Shown here piece by piece: positions 33,090-43,601 of a DNA stretch of 64,000 nt (its first letter is position 1; each line of letters opens with the position of its first letter). Source of the DNA: Syncephalastrum monosporum B8922. Taxonomy: Eukaryota > Mucoromycota > Mucoromycetes > Mucorales > Syncephalastraceae. The DNA is taken from contig JNEN01001262.1 in the NCBI GenBank assembly GCA_000697355.1, forward strand, positions 62,001-126,000, in the 5' to 3' direction. Position numbers and translations under genes: made by a program. The notes under the pieces are model-generated. The model was not told the origin of the DNA. It ran no database searches and saw nothing but the letters and a program-made list of their open reading frames with translations.

Positions 33090-33660
33090 GCCACTGCTGC
33101 GACCTTGTCTTCCTCTTCGGTGAACATGGTACCGTATGCCGTCAAACCGGCTAGTGGAAGCGCAATGGCTTCGTGGACAGATGATCCGGGGATAGCGCAA
33201 GATTATATTGGTTACTACCTTGTGGGCAAAAGGTGTTAACGCTCGGAAGCAGACCGATAATGTTGAAGTTGTTCTTCAGAATTGCCTATTGCCCACCCAG
33301 TCGTGAGCCGGATTAGGAAGGACGCGTTGGCCCTTACCAACCTTCGAGAAGGCGTCTTGGAGGGTGTAGACAGAGTTGAAGCCGAGCACAAGCTGAGTAG
33401 CACTGGTTGGATACTGGTCCTTGAGGATCTATAGAGCATTAAAGAATGGGGCGCGGTCAGTCATAGGATGCACACCATACATCACGTCCCGGAGACTGGT
33501 ACCGGTGCTTGAACGCATCGCCTGCAAGTCGACTACCATGTCTTGAAAGAACCTTGCTTGGGGTACTGTCTGTCTTTTGCAACCACCGCATTCTGCTTGT
33601 GGTCGGTGTCGGCTTTGGGAGGGAATGACTTCGAGATTGGTGTACGTTGATGTACGTTGT
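33090..33660 (-). pseudogene. Decayed paralogue of the MDR oxidoreductase
   Basis: Base-by-base comparison shows clear homology to the intact gene at 30473-31689. GGATACTGGTCCTTGA matches GGATACTGGCCCTTGA, AAGGACGCGTTGG matches exactly, TATGCCGTCAAACCGGC matches TATGCGGTCAAACCGGC, and TTCGAGATTGG-side sequence resembles the N-terminal exon. Frames shift repeatedly, and homology covers only about the first 170 codons (to the AYRALFTKG region). A truncated, neutral-looking duplicate. Confidence 0.8.
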
Positions 33661-34913
33661 GTCAGGTTTGCTGACAAATGGGATGGCAAATTCGGCAAAA
33701 GGGTTTCCGCGGAATTTGCTTTTCCGTAGAGCATGATCGGGCAATGCCTTACTGATACTCTTATTCTGATGCTGATTAATACTAGTACATCATTAATCCT
33801 TGCAAAAGGGGACTCTTGTATTTGTAACTTCTTACATGCTGGGAACCTTCCGCAGAGGCTACATTACTGCTACACGTATGGGCTAATATGGCTATTGCTT
33901 CGTCCACCGGATTGCGAGCTCAAAATGCTTGTTTGATTCATAGGCAGCCACGTAAGAAAAGGGCACGATATGCACGTATAGTAGCGCATGTATGCTATAG
34001 TATAATGAAACTGCGTTCACCATACTTAAGAGAGGGGAATTTATTGATGAAAGTAGTATGTGATGCTTGTACAGTACTATGAAACGGGTTACAGATGTGA
34101 TGTCGGAGCACTTAGTCCAAACACTTGATATTCAAGCTGACTTATGTTGCAGAAGCTTCCGCAGCTAGAACGCCGTGGAGACGAGGGTAATTCAGAGCTG
34201 TTCACTTTATATAGTGTGAATGGTCATATATAATGGGAGTGCTATGAAATAATTCGACAAAAGGACAGCAAAGACCGTAGCCTGGCGCAGAGTTTACCTG
34301 TGTAATGAAATAACTCGACATGTAGTTATTTGGATTCTCCCAAAGATGCTTGTTGCAGACTATGGCATGAAATGGCGGATGACCTGGTGCAAAACAAACG
34401 AATATGCGTTATGGAAGCAGTATACAAATTAACGACGCTGTCAGTAATGATCTTCAGTAAGTTTCTTTTCGCCCTCCTAATGGATATTGCCAAGATAATC
34501 GCGTATTCCTTTTTTTTTACAGTCAACTTCGCGATCTTCAGCCGCCCTAGAAGTTTTGCACCGCTGCGGCAGTGCTTGTCCCGCGCCATGTCTATTCGGG
34601 GCCAAAGCGGTCGGTAGTGGAAGCATATGGCCGTTTCACGGCGTTTATGCGTTGTGAAATGAGTATGAGTGAGAGACAGGGACCACGAGGAAGAAGATCA
34701 ACGGCGGGGGTTGGCCAATAAGTTTCAGAGTAAATATCAGGTCAATGAAACATCCATTGCTGAAATACATGTTGTTCTTACTCTTACTTTTACTCTTCGT
34801 AGAAAGGTTGCTACCGAAGGACTGATATAACAAACGCGCGGCGGTGGTGACGGTAGCTCAAGCTCGGAATCACTCTCACCCACGCTGAATCCACTGCGCA
34901 ACAAGATAGCCGT
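33661..34913. other. Intergenic stretch
   Basis: AT-rich. TGAAATAAYTCGACA occurs twice (34248 and 34307). No gene supported; the plus-strand frame at 34330 has no motifs. Confidence 0.4.
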
Positions 34914-35155
34914 CTAGTTTTCATACAGGGCTCTAATGTTGAGCATGTTCACGAAATGCCGCACTTGATGTTGGTGTGTGAGAGAGAGCCGAGACGAGAC
35001 ACTATTAGTAACAACACACCCCTGGACAGGTCTTGTTGAGTAATGCCGGAAGCTGATAGCTAAGCTCTTGCCACCACCAGTGAGCCTAAATACAAAGCAG
35101 TTGGCGCCTTGCATGGTGGTGCGGATGGTATCAGACTGCTGTGATGGAAATTTGC
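34914..35155 (-). pseudogene. RecQ-family helicase relic (motif 0/I/Ia region)
   Basis: Reads KFPSQQSDTIRTTMQGANCF, VFRLTGGGKSL (Walker A of RecQ), then in the next frame SYQLPALLNKTCPGVC, then back to SSRLSLTHQHQVRHFV. RecQ helicases read xPTGGGKSLCYQLPA...SPLxSLxxDQVxxL. A one-base loss right after GGGKSL explains the shift. Flanks carry no further helicase motifs, so only about 80 codons remain. RecQ genes are common as subtelomeric repeats in fungi, so this may be a dispersed fragment. Confidence 0.75.
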
Positions 35156-35519
35156 TGCCTTTCGACTGGTCTTTTCAACGACGGCCCAATGGATATTATT
35201 GTTGGTTGATATCTTAGTGCGTATCCTATGTTATATGATGCCTATGAGTTCAGAAACCCTGTTAACGATGGCCGGGTAGCTGCGCATTGTCAAAAGCTAC
35301 AGGGGTATTCATGCTCAGTTTGTTGCGATATCTGTGTAAATCCGTGCGCACATGTGCACCGGGAGTTAAGTTAAACCTGCAGATTGCAGTTTTCTTGTAA
35401 AGACTTTGACAGGATAGGGGAATGAGAACTCATGCTAACAAAAAAACAGGACATGCGATTTTGAGGGACGCACACTATAATTTATACACTATGGGGGAGA
35501 AGGAGGAGGAGGAGAGACT
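35156..35519. other. Intergenic stretch
   Basis: Nothing supported; an A run at 35449 and AT-rich sequence suggest the 3' UTR side of the phosphodiesterase gene. Confidence 0.35.
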
Positions 35520-37504
35520 TCAGAACAGACCGGTACCATTGTTGGGGGCTGGGTAGAGGTTGAGAATCGTCGACACAAAACCATAGACCTCGACATTGTA
35601 GAAAGGCGGAAGCACGGTGCCCGCGCCAAAGTGCTTCTCGACACGCGGGCCCTGGGCCATAAAGATAGCGCGCATCTCGACTGCTTCGTTGTCGTAGCCA
35701 TGGATGCCCCTGGGACGGTAATCTTTGCCAGAATGGATATCGTAGTCTTTGTGGCTCACAATGGCATAACCGACGTCAGGGATCATGACCACAGGAGCAA
35801 TACGCTCGTTGTGGCTGTAGTGGAAGTGCTCGGGCACGTCCTCTCGGAGGTAGACCTGAAAGTGGGGGTCATCCACGCGCTGAGCATAGTCTGAGAGCTC
35901 CTTGTAGATCTGCTGGACGGCATGCGCGGGCGCGTCGTCCTTGGGGCGTAGGTTGAGGAGCGGCCATACTTCGCGGTCGCGCAAGAACGAGAGGGATTCC
36001 TTGGAAAGGATATCTTCGTAGAAAATCAGGCGGGACTTGTCTGTGGCGGCCATGCCATGGTCGCTCACCTAGTTATATCATTATAAGAATGCATGGCCAT
36101 GTGCTGAGTGTGTCCACCTACCACGACGACGTGGACATGGGAGTCGAGATTGCGGGCTTTGAGGCCGTCCATCAAGTGTCCGACGGCGCTGTCCATTTGG
36201 CTGAGCACAGAGTTCAGCTATCCCAAAGTGATTAACATGTATGATTGGCTCTGTAAAAATGCCTCACCTGTTTCCCCTGAGGCCCGCCACCGTGGCCCTT
36301 TTGGTCGACCTGGGGTATATAGACGGCAATCATCTGGGGGCGTTCCTCCAAGGGCATATCAAGCCAATTTAAAGCGGCGTCCATCTTCTGGTCGGCCGTG
36401 ACAGCGCGCTCATAGTCCCAGAGGTAATCTGGTTTGAACCGCTGGACGGGCGAGCCAGGCCACATGACGACGGCGGAGCGCTTGCCTTGTGTCGAGCTAG
36501 TCGTCCATATCTACGCGTGCACAACAAAGAAAGAGAAAATAAGAAAAAAAAAATGAAGCTCAGGTACCCAAAAACCGGAAAAGATAGACTTACGGGTTCG
36601 CCACCCCACCACTCATCGGTGGAGCTGATGGTAGGGACTTTATGGATAAACTGCTTCTGAAGAACGGGATCGTAAAACTCGTTGCCGACGATGCCATGTG
36701 CCTCGGGGTATAGACCGGTCGCAAGCGTCCAGTGGTTGGGAAATGTGATGGACTAGAACAGAATCAGAATGTCGATCAGCGATAAATACACGTAATTCAT
36801 GGAAGGCTGATAATACAACTTACGGGAAATGAGGGCTTCATGTACTCTGCACTGATACCGTTGGCAGCTACATGGATATGAAATAAACATTACATGCATG
36901 CATGAGACACAGCAAGGCAAACCAAAAAAGGAGAGGGGGCGGGCGATCGTACCGAGTTTGTCGAGATGAGGAGTGACGCCGCGTTGGAGATAGTCGTTGC
37001 GGAAACCATCGAGCGAGACGAGGATCAGGGTCGGGCCAAACTGGGCAGTGCCGTTATTATAAAGTTCTTCTACGCCGTGGTGATGCTTCATCGACTCGGC
37101 CGAGTGTCCGAATTTGAGAACAATGATCTTGAAGAACAAGAAGCCAAAGCCTATGCATGCGCCTATCATGATGAATCGCCACACAGACCGCATATCCTGA
37201 TCACGGTGATCATGATCATAATGCATTATTATTATACATTGAGTATCATATATCGGGAATAATGATAGAGGGATAACGGTTGACTTACAGTCTGTCGGTA
37301 GTGGCCCTGGTGGTCTGGGTCGTCGTCGCCATCGTCCCAATCGTCAAAGCCGGAGAGAACAGTAGCTTCTTCTTTAGGGAGGAGGTGCTGCTGGTCTGTG
37401 GTCTCTTCTTCGTCTTGGTGTTGGAGGGTGGCGGGCGAGGACACGTCGGTGAAGCTGCGACGGGGACGTAATGACAGGTTGGAATTGCTTCGTTTCAGAT
37501 GCAT
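35520..37504 (-). CDS. Ectonucleotide pyrophosphatase/phosphodiesterase (ENPP/NPP family), type II membrane protein
   Basis: Six or seven exons. The N-terminus is cytosolic and acidic/Ser-rich (MHLKRSNSNLSLRPRRS...), followed by a signal-anchor (FIMIGACIGFGFLFFKIIV). The alkaline-phosphatase-fold catalytic domain follows: LILVSLDGFRNDYLQRGVTP (metal Asp), SITFPNHWTLATGLYPEAHG (nucleophile Thr of TFPN), EWWGGEPIW, MIAVYIPQVDQKGHGGGPQG (metal Asp and His), VVVSDHGMAAT (metal Asp-His) and RGIHGYDN (metal His). All two-metal-site residues are present. NPPs hydrolyse nucleotide phosphodiester/pyrophosphate bonds, or some lysophospholipids, on the lumenal or extracellular side; yeast NPP1/NPP2 act in phosphate scavenging. 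The start faces the 160-residue orphan gene across a 156-bp region. Confidence 0.95.
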
Positions 37505-37660
37505 TGAAGGGGAAACGAAGAAGAAAGAAGGAGAGGGGCGCTTTGAGGCGATTCCTCCAACAGAGATAAAAGAGAGAGAGAAAAAAAAAGGGGGCGAAGT
37601 TGCCTAAATTTTTGAAGCATAAAACCAACCACGCAACCTGTCGTTGTCCCTCCAACGAGA
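37505..37660. promoter_or_regulatory. Short bidirectional promoter region
   Basis: Only 156 bp separate the start codons of the phosphodiesterase gene (minus) and the 160-residue orphan gene (plus). It carries an A/G-rich tract on the plus strand at 37562-37590. Shared control is inferred from spacing only. Confidence 0.4.
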
Positions 37661-38305
37661 ATGACCCGACATGTCCTGCATCTCAGACTCACGCCGTCTA
37701 GCGTACGTCTCAATCCAGACGCTGTCCTCCCATATTAACACAGTCTAGATCCTGCGCATGGTGCTGTACATTGAACCTAGCAAGGAGGACTGGTACACGG
37801 AGAACTTGCAAAAGCTATTCACTGCCCTTCAGCCTGTCATACTGCAGCACCTTGTGGGCGGGGAGCAAGGCAAACCCATCACCCGGCAGAACAGAAAGCT
37901 TGAGACCCCGAAAATATTGAGTGAAGGTAAAGCCAAAGACAAAAGGATAGCCTCGGTGCATTTCTCATGACCTCTTCCCTACTCTGTGTACAGCGGATTA
38001 CAGTCTGGTGTATCGCTTCAAGTGGCATGACGTGCAGCAGAGCATACTCCTTCGCGTAAGTGCTCTGATAGGAATGATGTGGTATTTTTAATGCTATGCG
38101 GTAGGAACATGACTACATTTTCGTGGGTCAAAGTGAGGGAGCCGAGGAGGAAGAGGAGGAGTATGCAGAAGAAAGAGATGAAGACGAGAAACCGGAGCGG
38201 CATACGCGATACCAGCCATTGTCGTTGTACCCTTATCATTTGTACGTCTCCGTAGCGGATCCACAAAAGACAGAGAGCATCGACCGCTACTGGGCCGCTT
38301 CTTGA
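37661..38305 (+). CDS. Conserved-looking small protein, 160 residues, unknown
   Basis: Four exons (37661-37702, 37749-37926, 37994-38055, 38105-38305) join cleanly: MTRHVLHLRLTPSSILRMVL, SKEDWYTENLQKLFTALQPV, ADYSLVYRFKWHDVQQSILL, EHDYIFVGQSEG, an acidic loop (EEEEEEYAEERDEDE), YQPLSLYPYHLYVSVADP. Four introns with good GTANGT/CAG sites and an open spliced frame argue that it is real. The alternating strand/helix pattern suggests a small folded domain around an acidic loop. Family not recognised. Confidence 0.7.
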
Positions 38306-38318
38306 CCATTCAATAACA

Positions 38319-38693
38319 CTATAAGAAAACACCTTCTTCTTCTTCTTCTCCTCCTCCTTCTTGTTCCATGGGGTCGTCATGTGGTGGCGTTGTGGGGTGC
38401 TGCTTTCGGAAGGCTTCTACGTTGCTTGCCATTTCCCGCGCAGCTGCCTCACCGATCCGCTGTCGGATCACGTCCAACGTCATGTCGATGCGTGCCTCGT
38501 AGCGTTGCAGGACGCCTTCGTTTTCGGCAATCGCCTGCACCAGATCGGGATCCTCGCTTTTGGGATCAAACTCGCGCATCTCGGCATTCGACCTGAGGAG
38601 CTGAGCAATGGCGTTTTGCACGGTTGGGATCTCGGTGAGTAAAGTGTCGTGTGGCAGCTGCTCGAGGGCAAGACGAAGGTGGTTAGGGTCCAT
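38319..38693 (-). CDS. Small coiled-coil protein, 124 residues, unknown
   Basis: Single exon MDPNHLRLALEQLPHDTLL, IPTVQNAIAQLLRSNAEMRE, ENEGVLQRYEARIDMTLDVI, tail rich in Glu/Gly. Mostly helical with heptad-like spacing. Lies 90 bp downstream of U2SURP on the same strand and ends 13 bp from the end of the opposing orphan gene, so the 3' ends nearly overlap. No family assigned. Confidence 0.7.
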   Translation of the reverse strand: MDPNHLRLALEQLPHDTLLTEIPTVQNAIAQLLRSNAEMREFDPKSEDPDLVQAIAENEGVLQRYEARIDMTLDVIRQRIGEAAAREMASNVEAFRKQHPTTPPHDDPMEQEGGGEEEEEGVFL

Positions 38694-38783
38694 GGTCGAG
38701 TAAGTATGTGTGCAGTATGAACAATAGCAAAAAAGAAAGGGAAAGAGAGAGAGAGAGGGCGAGGGAATGGAAGAAGGAATAAT

Positions 38784-41755
38784 TTATTGCGCAAACATGT
38801 CGTGCACGTCGTCTAGTCGCACAGACCTTCGTCCTTCCTGCTCTTCTGCTTCCAGCGGTTCGCCATCCACATCCTCTTCGTGGTGCGCTTCCATCGGTGC
38901 GCCCTCGATATCCTCCATCGGTTCGCCGTCCACATCTTCGAGCGGCTCCCCATCCACTTCCAGAGGCTCACCGTCTACATCGTCCAGAGGTTCACCGTCG
39001 ATATCCTGCATCGGCTCACCATCCACATCCTCCTCCTTTTCCTCCTCTTTCTCTTGGGCGGTCGGTTCCTCTACAGGCGGCACAGGTGCAGATGCACGAG
39101 CAGGTGCAGGCGCGGGTACTTCTTCCGCGGGACCCGGCGATGGTGTATGGCTGGACGCCTTGCGGACAACGATCTCATTGAGTTGCTTCAGGAAGGGTTC
39201 CGGAAATACCATCCAGGTCTCCCATGCCGTCAGCACGCCTGTGATATGGAGTCGCACCTGCTCGGCTTTGAGGCGAGCCCCGATGGAACGGTAGATGGCG
39301 TTGAATTGCTCAAATACGGGTATGAGTTTGCCTTCAAAACTGCGTCCAGGTGAGACGGCTGCATTTATACACTGTATGAAAAAGCTTACCCGACCCGGTA
39401 CTTCCATGCGTTGGGCACGTCCGTTCCGCTATTGTGCAGGATATCCGAAACCAAAAAGAGCCGAGCCAACTTGACAGGCAGCGGCGTCTCTTGCTGGGTC
39501 AGCGACTTGATGATGATTTCAATGACCTATCCAAATGCGTCAGTCAACACACTGGAGCCAAATGTTCGCACAGACTCACCTCGTCCGCTGCGTCCGAGTG
39601 ATCGATCGCGAACGCCATCGCCCTCGCGATCGAGCCACGCTGAAACGTGACCTGACGAAGCATGTATTCAAAGCGCTGCTTGGCCACCTTGCCGAGGACG
39701 CCCTTGGGCACATTGTGCCGTTTCCGGTCTCTCTCTTCGTCGTCCGTATTCAAGAGCACCTCCATGCCCTGAAATAAAAGGAATATCAGTCTTTTGCCCT
39801 GCCAAGCCTTTCCCGTGTTCTTTACCTCATCACTGAAAGGCACTTCGGGCGGCACCCACCAGGGACCGTTCTCAAACATCTGGAAGGGTTCTGTCCGCCA
39901 TTGAGATTTGGTATCCCCCTGCAGAATGGAATACAATCGCCACCGGTAATAGATGTGTTCTTCCGACTATAACATGGATATCAGTGCCTACTGCCCCCAC
40001 ACAAAGCCCCCATCGACTTACGTTATTGACAAAGAGAAACTTGAACAGCGGATTCTCCCGTTCGCGCTCCATCAGAAGTTTCTAGACACACCATGTTGAG
40101 AAATCCGCCATCATCAGGTGCCTGAGTCCGCTTACCTCAAAGGCAGGGCCGTGCTGGACGACACGCTCTATTGTTCGATGGATGGTCTTGACCTGTTTGA
40201 TATCGGATGGCAATGTGACCTGTACCACCGCCCGTCCTTTGTTCTGCACAAACGTCAGCCGCTGTCCTCATCACGTATCGCCTATACTCACAGGTCCTGA
40301 AGAAGCAATGCGGGCATTGAAGGGCAAATTGGTGGGCGTGTCTTCAGACTTCGCTTCCAGCACTATCTCCACGTTAGTCCATGGCGCTTCCAAGTATCTC
40401 TGGCACATACCAAACACAGGCTTGGGAGGCAAGGGGACGGCCTTGCCCCATCCGACCTTGAGAGCATGACCCTGGACGGTCTTGCCGTTCAGGTCGACCA
40501 AGGCTTCCTCGGCGTCGGATCGCGCCATGAAGCTGACAAAGCCGCAGTTGCTGCTTTTCTCGTGCTCTTCTTGGGTCCGGGGCCACATGATCTTGACGGA
40601 GGCAATGGGGCCGTGAACAGCAAATGTCTGGCACAACATGGCCTCGTTCATCTAAAGGGGGCGGGCCATCACGGCATGAGAAGAAGGGTTGACTATGCGG
40701 TCGCATACGGTTACATTCCGCGGGATATTGCCGACATAGAGGTTCGTCGTCATGGGATCACCTGTATCGTGCGATCCGTCCGGGGCATGCGTGAGCTCGG
40801 CTGAAGGAGGAGCGGGTATGGAGTCGGGTTGAGAAGGAGGATGGTGGTGGTGGTGATGTTTGGCGCGTGTCCGGTCTTCGCGGTACTCTTGCTCTCTACC
40901 AGTACGATCAGGATATGGACATGCGATGAAGAAGTGCCCTTACTTTTTAATCTCTTCGAGAAAGATGTCGAGATTACGTTTCTTCTGTGCTCGGGCCTCG
41001 CGGAGGATGCGTACCTAGCAAACAAAGGATGAACGTCTGTTCTACTTTTGAACGCGTGGCAATCGTACATTTTCCTCCTCTTCGTCGTCGTCATCATCGT
41101 CAGCTTGGGCAAGGACTGATTTGGCCTTGCTCTCGCTCGGTTTGATGAATGGTTTTGCAGTAAACGTAGGTTTGGACAGGTGCGTCGTCGACGGCTGCTT
41201 GGCCTTTTGAAAGGCGACAGGCGAAGGCGCGGCTGCCTGTGGCGGTTGCTGTGGTGGCTGTGGCGGCTGTCGCGAAGGTGGATGCGTCGGCTGGGATGCG
41301 TCTATCCAAAAGTCATGAGCACGGCATAGGCTGGATCGCGTGCGAGAGTGGGGTTACGTGATGAAGAAGACTGGCTGCCTGCTTTGACAAAGGATCGGGT
41401 GGAGGTATAGTCGCCTGGATCTTCAAAGGATGCCAAAAACTCATTGTACACTTTGGCCGTTTCTTCTGACTCTCTCTGCGTTTTTTCATGTAAGCCAATG
41501 GGAAGACAACACGGAGGCCCACGAACCTTTTTCTTCTGTTCGGCCTCTTCCTTGCGTTTCAGGAACGGAGTCATGCGGTGACTCCCGGACGTGAATGCCT
41601 GCAGCTTCGAGGCAGGGATCGGCTGGTGATGGATTGAGTTTTGTTTAGTTGTGTCAAGGGATGTCGCTTCCTACTTTGATCTTTCGGCGGGGTTCAGGCG
41701 ATGGTGAGCGATCGGGGGTGGATCGTCGTCGAGCTCGAGGAGGGTCGTCTGCCAT
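38784..41755 (-). CDS. U2SURP: U2 snRNP-associated SURP motif protein (SR140)
   Basis: Many short introns. Order: MADDPPRARRRSTPDRSPSP, KLQAFTSGSHRMTPFLKRKE (the conserved SR140 N-terminal motif), ETAKVYNEFLASFED, a Pro/Gln-rich linker, an RRM (TNLYVGNI, TFAVHGPIASVKIMWPRTQE, CGFVSFMARSDAEEALVDLN, LKVGWGKAVPLP), the SURP module (RTIERVVQHGPAFEKLLMER, PLFKFLFVNNSEEHIYYRWR), a CID/RPR domain (GSIARAMAFAIDHSDAADEV, LPVKLARLFLVSDILHNSG, FEGKLIPVFEQFNAIYRSIG) and an Ala/Pro linker. The last 90 residues are an acidic repeat of (V/I)DGEP(L/M). SR140 binds U2 snRNP and CHERP in pre-mRNA splicing in the nucleus. Animals and many fungi have it; budding yeast does not. The usual C-terminal RS-rich tail is replaced by the acidic repeat. 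Confidence 0.95.
38860..39030 (-). repeat. Coding repeat (DGEP) in U2SURP
   Basis: About eight units of 21-27 nt encode E(P)LxxVDGEP or EDIDGEPM. The plus strand reads TCACCATCC, TCGCCGTCC and TCCCCATCC in regular spacing. Confidence 0.8.
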
Positions 41756-42039
41756 ATTACGCTGAGTACGAAGGAAAAGAAGAGGTATGATTTGATACTC
41801 GCTCTATGACGCTATGATGTATTTCTCAATCTGGCGCCGCAGAGTGGCTGAAAACACTCCACATATGAATCACTGTATAATGAAAAGACGGTGCGCAAGC
41901 ACAATGAAGACATCGATCATGTACCACTGTTTTCGCTGTATGTATTCAATATTTTTGCTGTTATTACGTTTGTGACATACTATGCCGAAACACCTTCTAT
42001 CATCAATTTTCCTGTTAAGTCCAAACTTAAGAAATGCAT
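41756..42039. other. Intergenic stretch
   Basis: Upstream of U2SURP, downstream of the inositol polyphosphate kinase; AT-rich, nothing else seen. Confidence 0.4.
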
Positions 42040-43275
42040 TTAGAGCTTTTCAGAACGCTGTCGATCAAGGCATTCATTCAATAGACGTAAAACGTTATGG
42101 AATCCCTTGAGCAGACCTGCGTCTTGAGCTGTCCGGTCCACGTCCCAGCGCGAATGGGCAAAATCAATCAGGCGTACATCGTACAGCTTGGGCTCTTCTT
42201 CCTCTTCCTCTTCCTCTTCCTCTTCCTCTTCCTCTTCCTCTTCGTCGTGTACTTTGTCTTGTGCTTCGCGGTTGTCTTCTTCAATAAGTTTCTTCCAGAC
42301 TCGATTGGCTGCCTCGGTATCGCCTTCATACACGATCAGCAGCGACGCACCAATGAGTTCCACGGCAGGGTAGGCTTCCAAGAACTCGACCATGGATGCA
42401 ATATCCTCAACGAGGCTTTCGATGATCCACCGCATTTTGGTGCCTGTCAGCTTCTTGCGGAGGCTCGAGGATGATTCAGCGGGGTGTTCCTCATCTGGAG
42501 TGGTAGTGCGGTTTTCTTCGGGTGCTTTGGCGTAGGCTGAGGTAGGGAAAAAGTAGGCAAGGAACGCGTCGAGGATGGTGTCCTGGGTGCGTGATCGTCC
42601 GTAGGCTTTCGGATAGGAGGACCACGCTCTGTCTACCGTATCATAGACCTGGACACAAGGGTTGCAAGCATGAGCAAACATGAGGGTCCGACAGCGGACG
42701 AGTTACCTTCATGCCTGATATCCGCGCAGCCAATGTCTCAATGGTCGTGCCCTTCGCATTGGCCTGCATCTTTTTGCGCTTTTCCTCGTCAGCGTCATCG
42801 TCATAAAGCCGGTCACCCAGTTTGATGTCCATAATACAGGGTCGTGTGAAGCCATGCAAAAGATTTTCTAGGCACAAGTGCTGTGTATATCCAATCTCGG
42901 TTACGGATGATACAATAGGAAAGGATCATGCATAGGTATATAAAATGCCCAAAAAAGGATATCATCCAGAGCTCGACCTTGGGTATCGCGCGGGCGCTCG
43001 ACACCCGGTATCGGCACCACACCCTCGTTCTCCTTTTCATTGTTCAGCAGCTGCTTCTCGGCCTCCGTCGACGAGCGTAAGCTGCCAAAGCATTGCGGAA
43101 TCCAAGGCGTGAATTCTGGGTACTGCTGTGCGGTTTCGTAAAAGTCGAGCTCGGTCCGGGTACACGGTTTAATGACGAGCAGATCCGTTGTAGACAGCTG
43201 CAAAAGACGATCGTGCCCTGCAATTTGGTTATCGAACTTGACAAGTTGGTGATCACTCGCAATCAAGGACGCCAT
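42040..43275 (-). CDS. Inositol polyphosphate multikinase (IPMK/Arg82-like)
   Basis: Start MASLIASDHQLVKFDNQIAG. Motifs in order: GHDRLLQLSTTDLLVIKPCT, ELDFYETAQQYPEFTPWIPQ, LCLENLLHGFTRPCIMDIKL with the inositol-binding PxxxDxKxG signature (PCIMDIKLG), TTIETLAARISGMKVYD, a kinase C-lobe with IGASLLIVYEGD (SLL motif) and YDVRLIDFAHSRW (metal-binding IDF). An acidic run of about 20 Glu lies just before the IDF motif. The IDFAHS variant and size fit IPMK rather than IP6K/Kcs1. The enzyme makes IP4/IP5 from IP3 in the nucleus and supports transcription and inositol pyrophosphate supply. The join between the N-terminal exon and HLCLENLL is not certain from splice sites. Confidence 0.9.
42190..42248 (-). 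repeat. Coding hexanucleotide repeat (GAGGAA)n
   Basis: Encodes the poly-Glu run in the IPMK gene; on the plus strand it reads (TTCCTC)n. Confidence 0.9.
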
Positions 43276-43601
43276 GAGCAAACAACTGACAACGCTCAAG
43301 AGATACGTGGGTGCGGTATTTCAATTCAATCCTGGGTTCGCGAGAACCTGGAGGGGGACTTTTTTTGTTGTTTAAAAATTAGCATAACTCTCATCATCTT
43401 CCGCCTTCAATATAACACCAGGCTATCAATCATTTGAAGGTTTGCTTCTTCGAAATGTGACAAAATCTAAAAGCTATGCGAGACTACAGCTGTTTTATTT
43501 CAAATATCAGGGAGCATCGTCAGGGAGCATCGTAAAAGAAAAAGAGATACGGAACAAAATGTATCTAAGACATGATTACACGGAGCAAGTTTTCTAGTCT
43601 G
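43276..43601. other. Intergenic stretch
   Basis: AT-rich. A direct duplication CAGGGAGCATCGT occurs at about 43507 and 43520. It separates the IPMK start from the end of the cassette-array gene. Confidence 0.4.
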
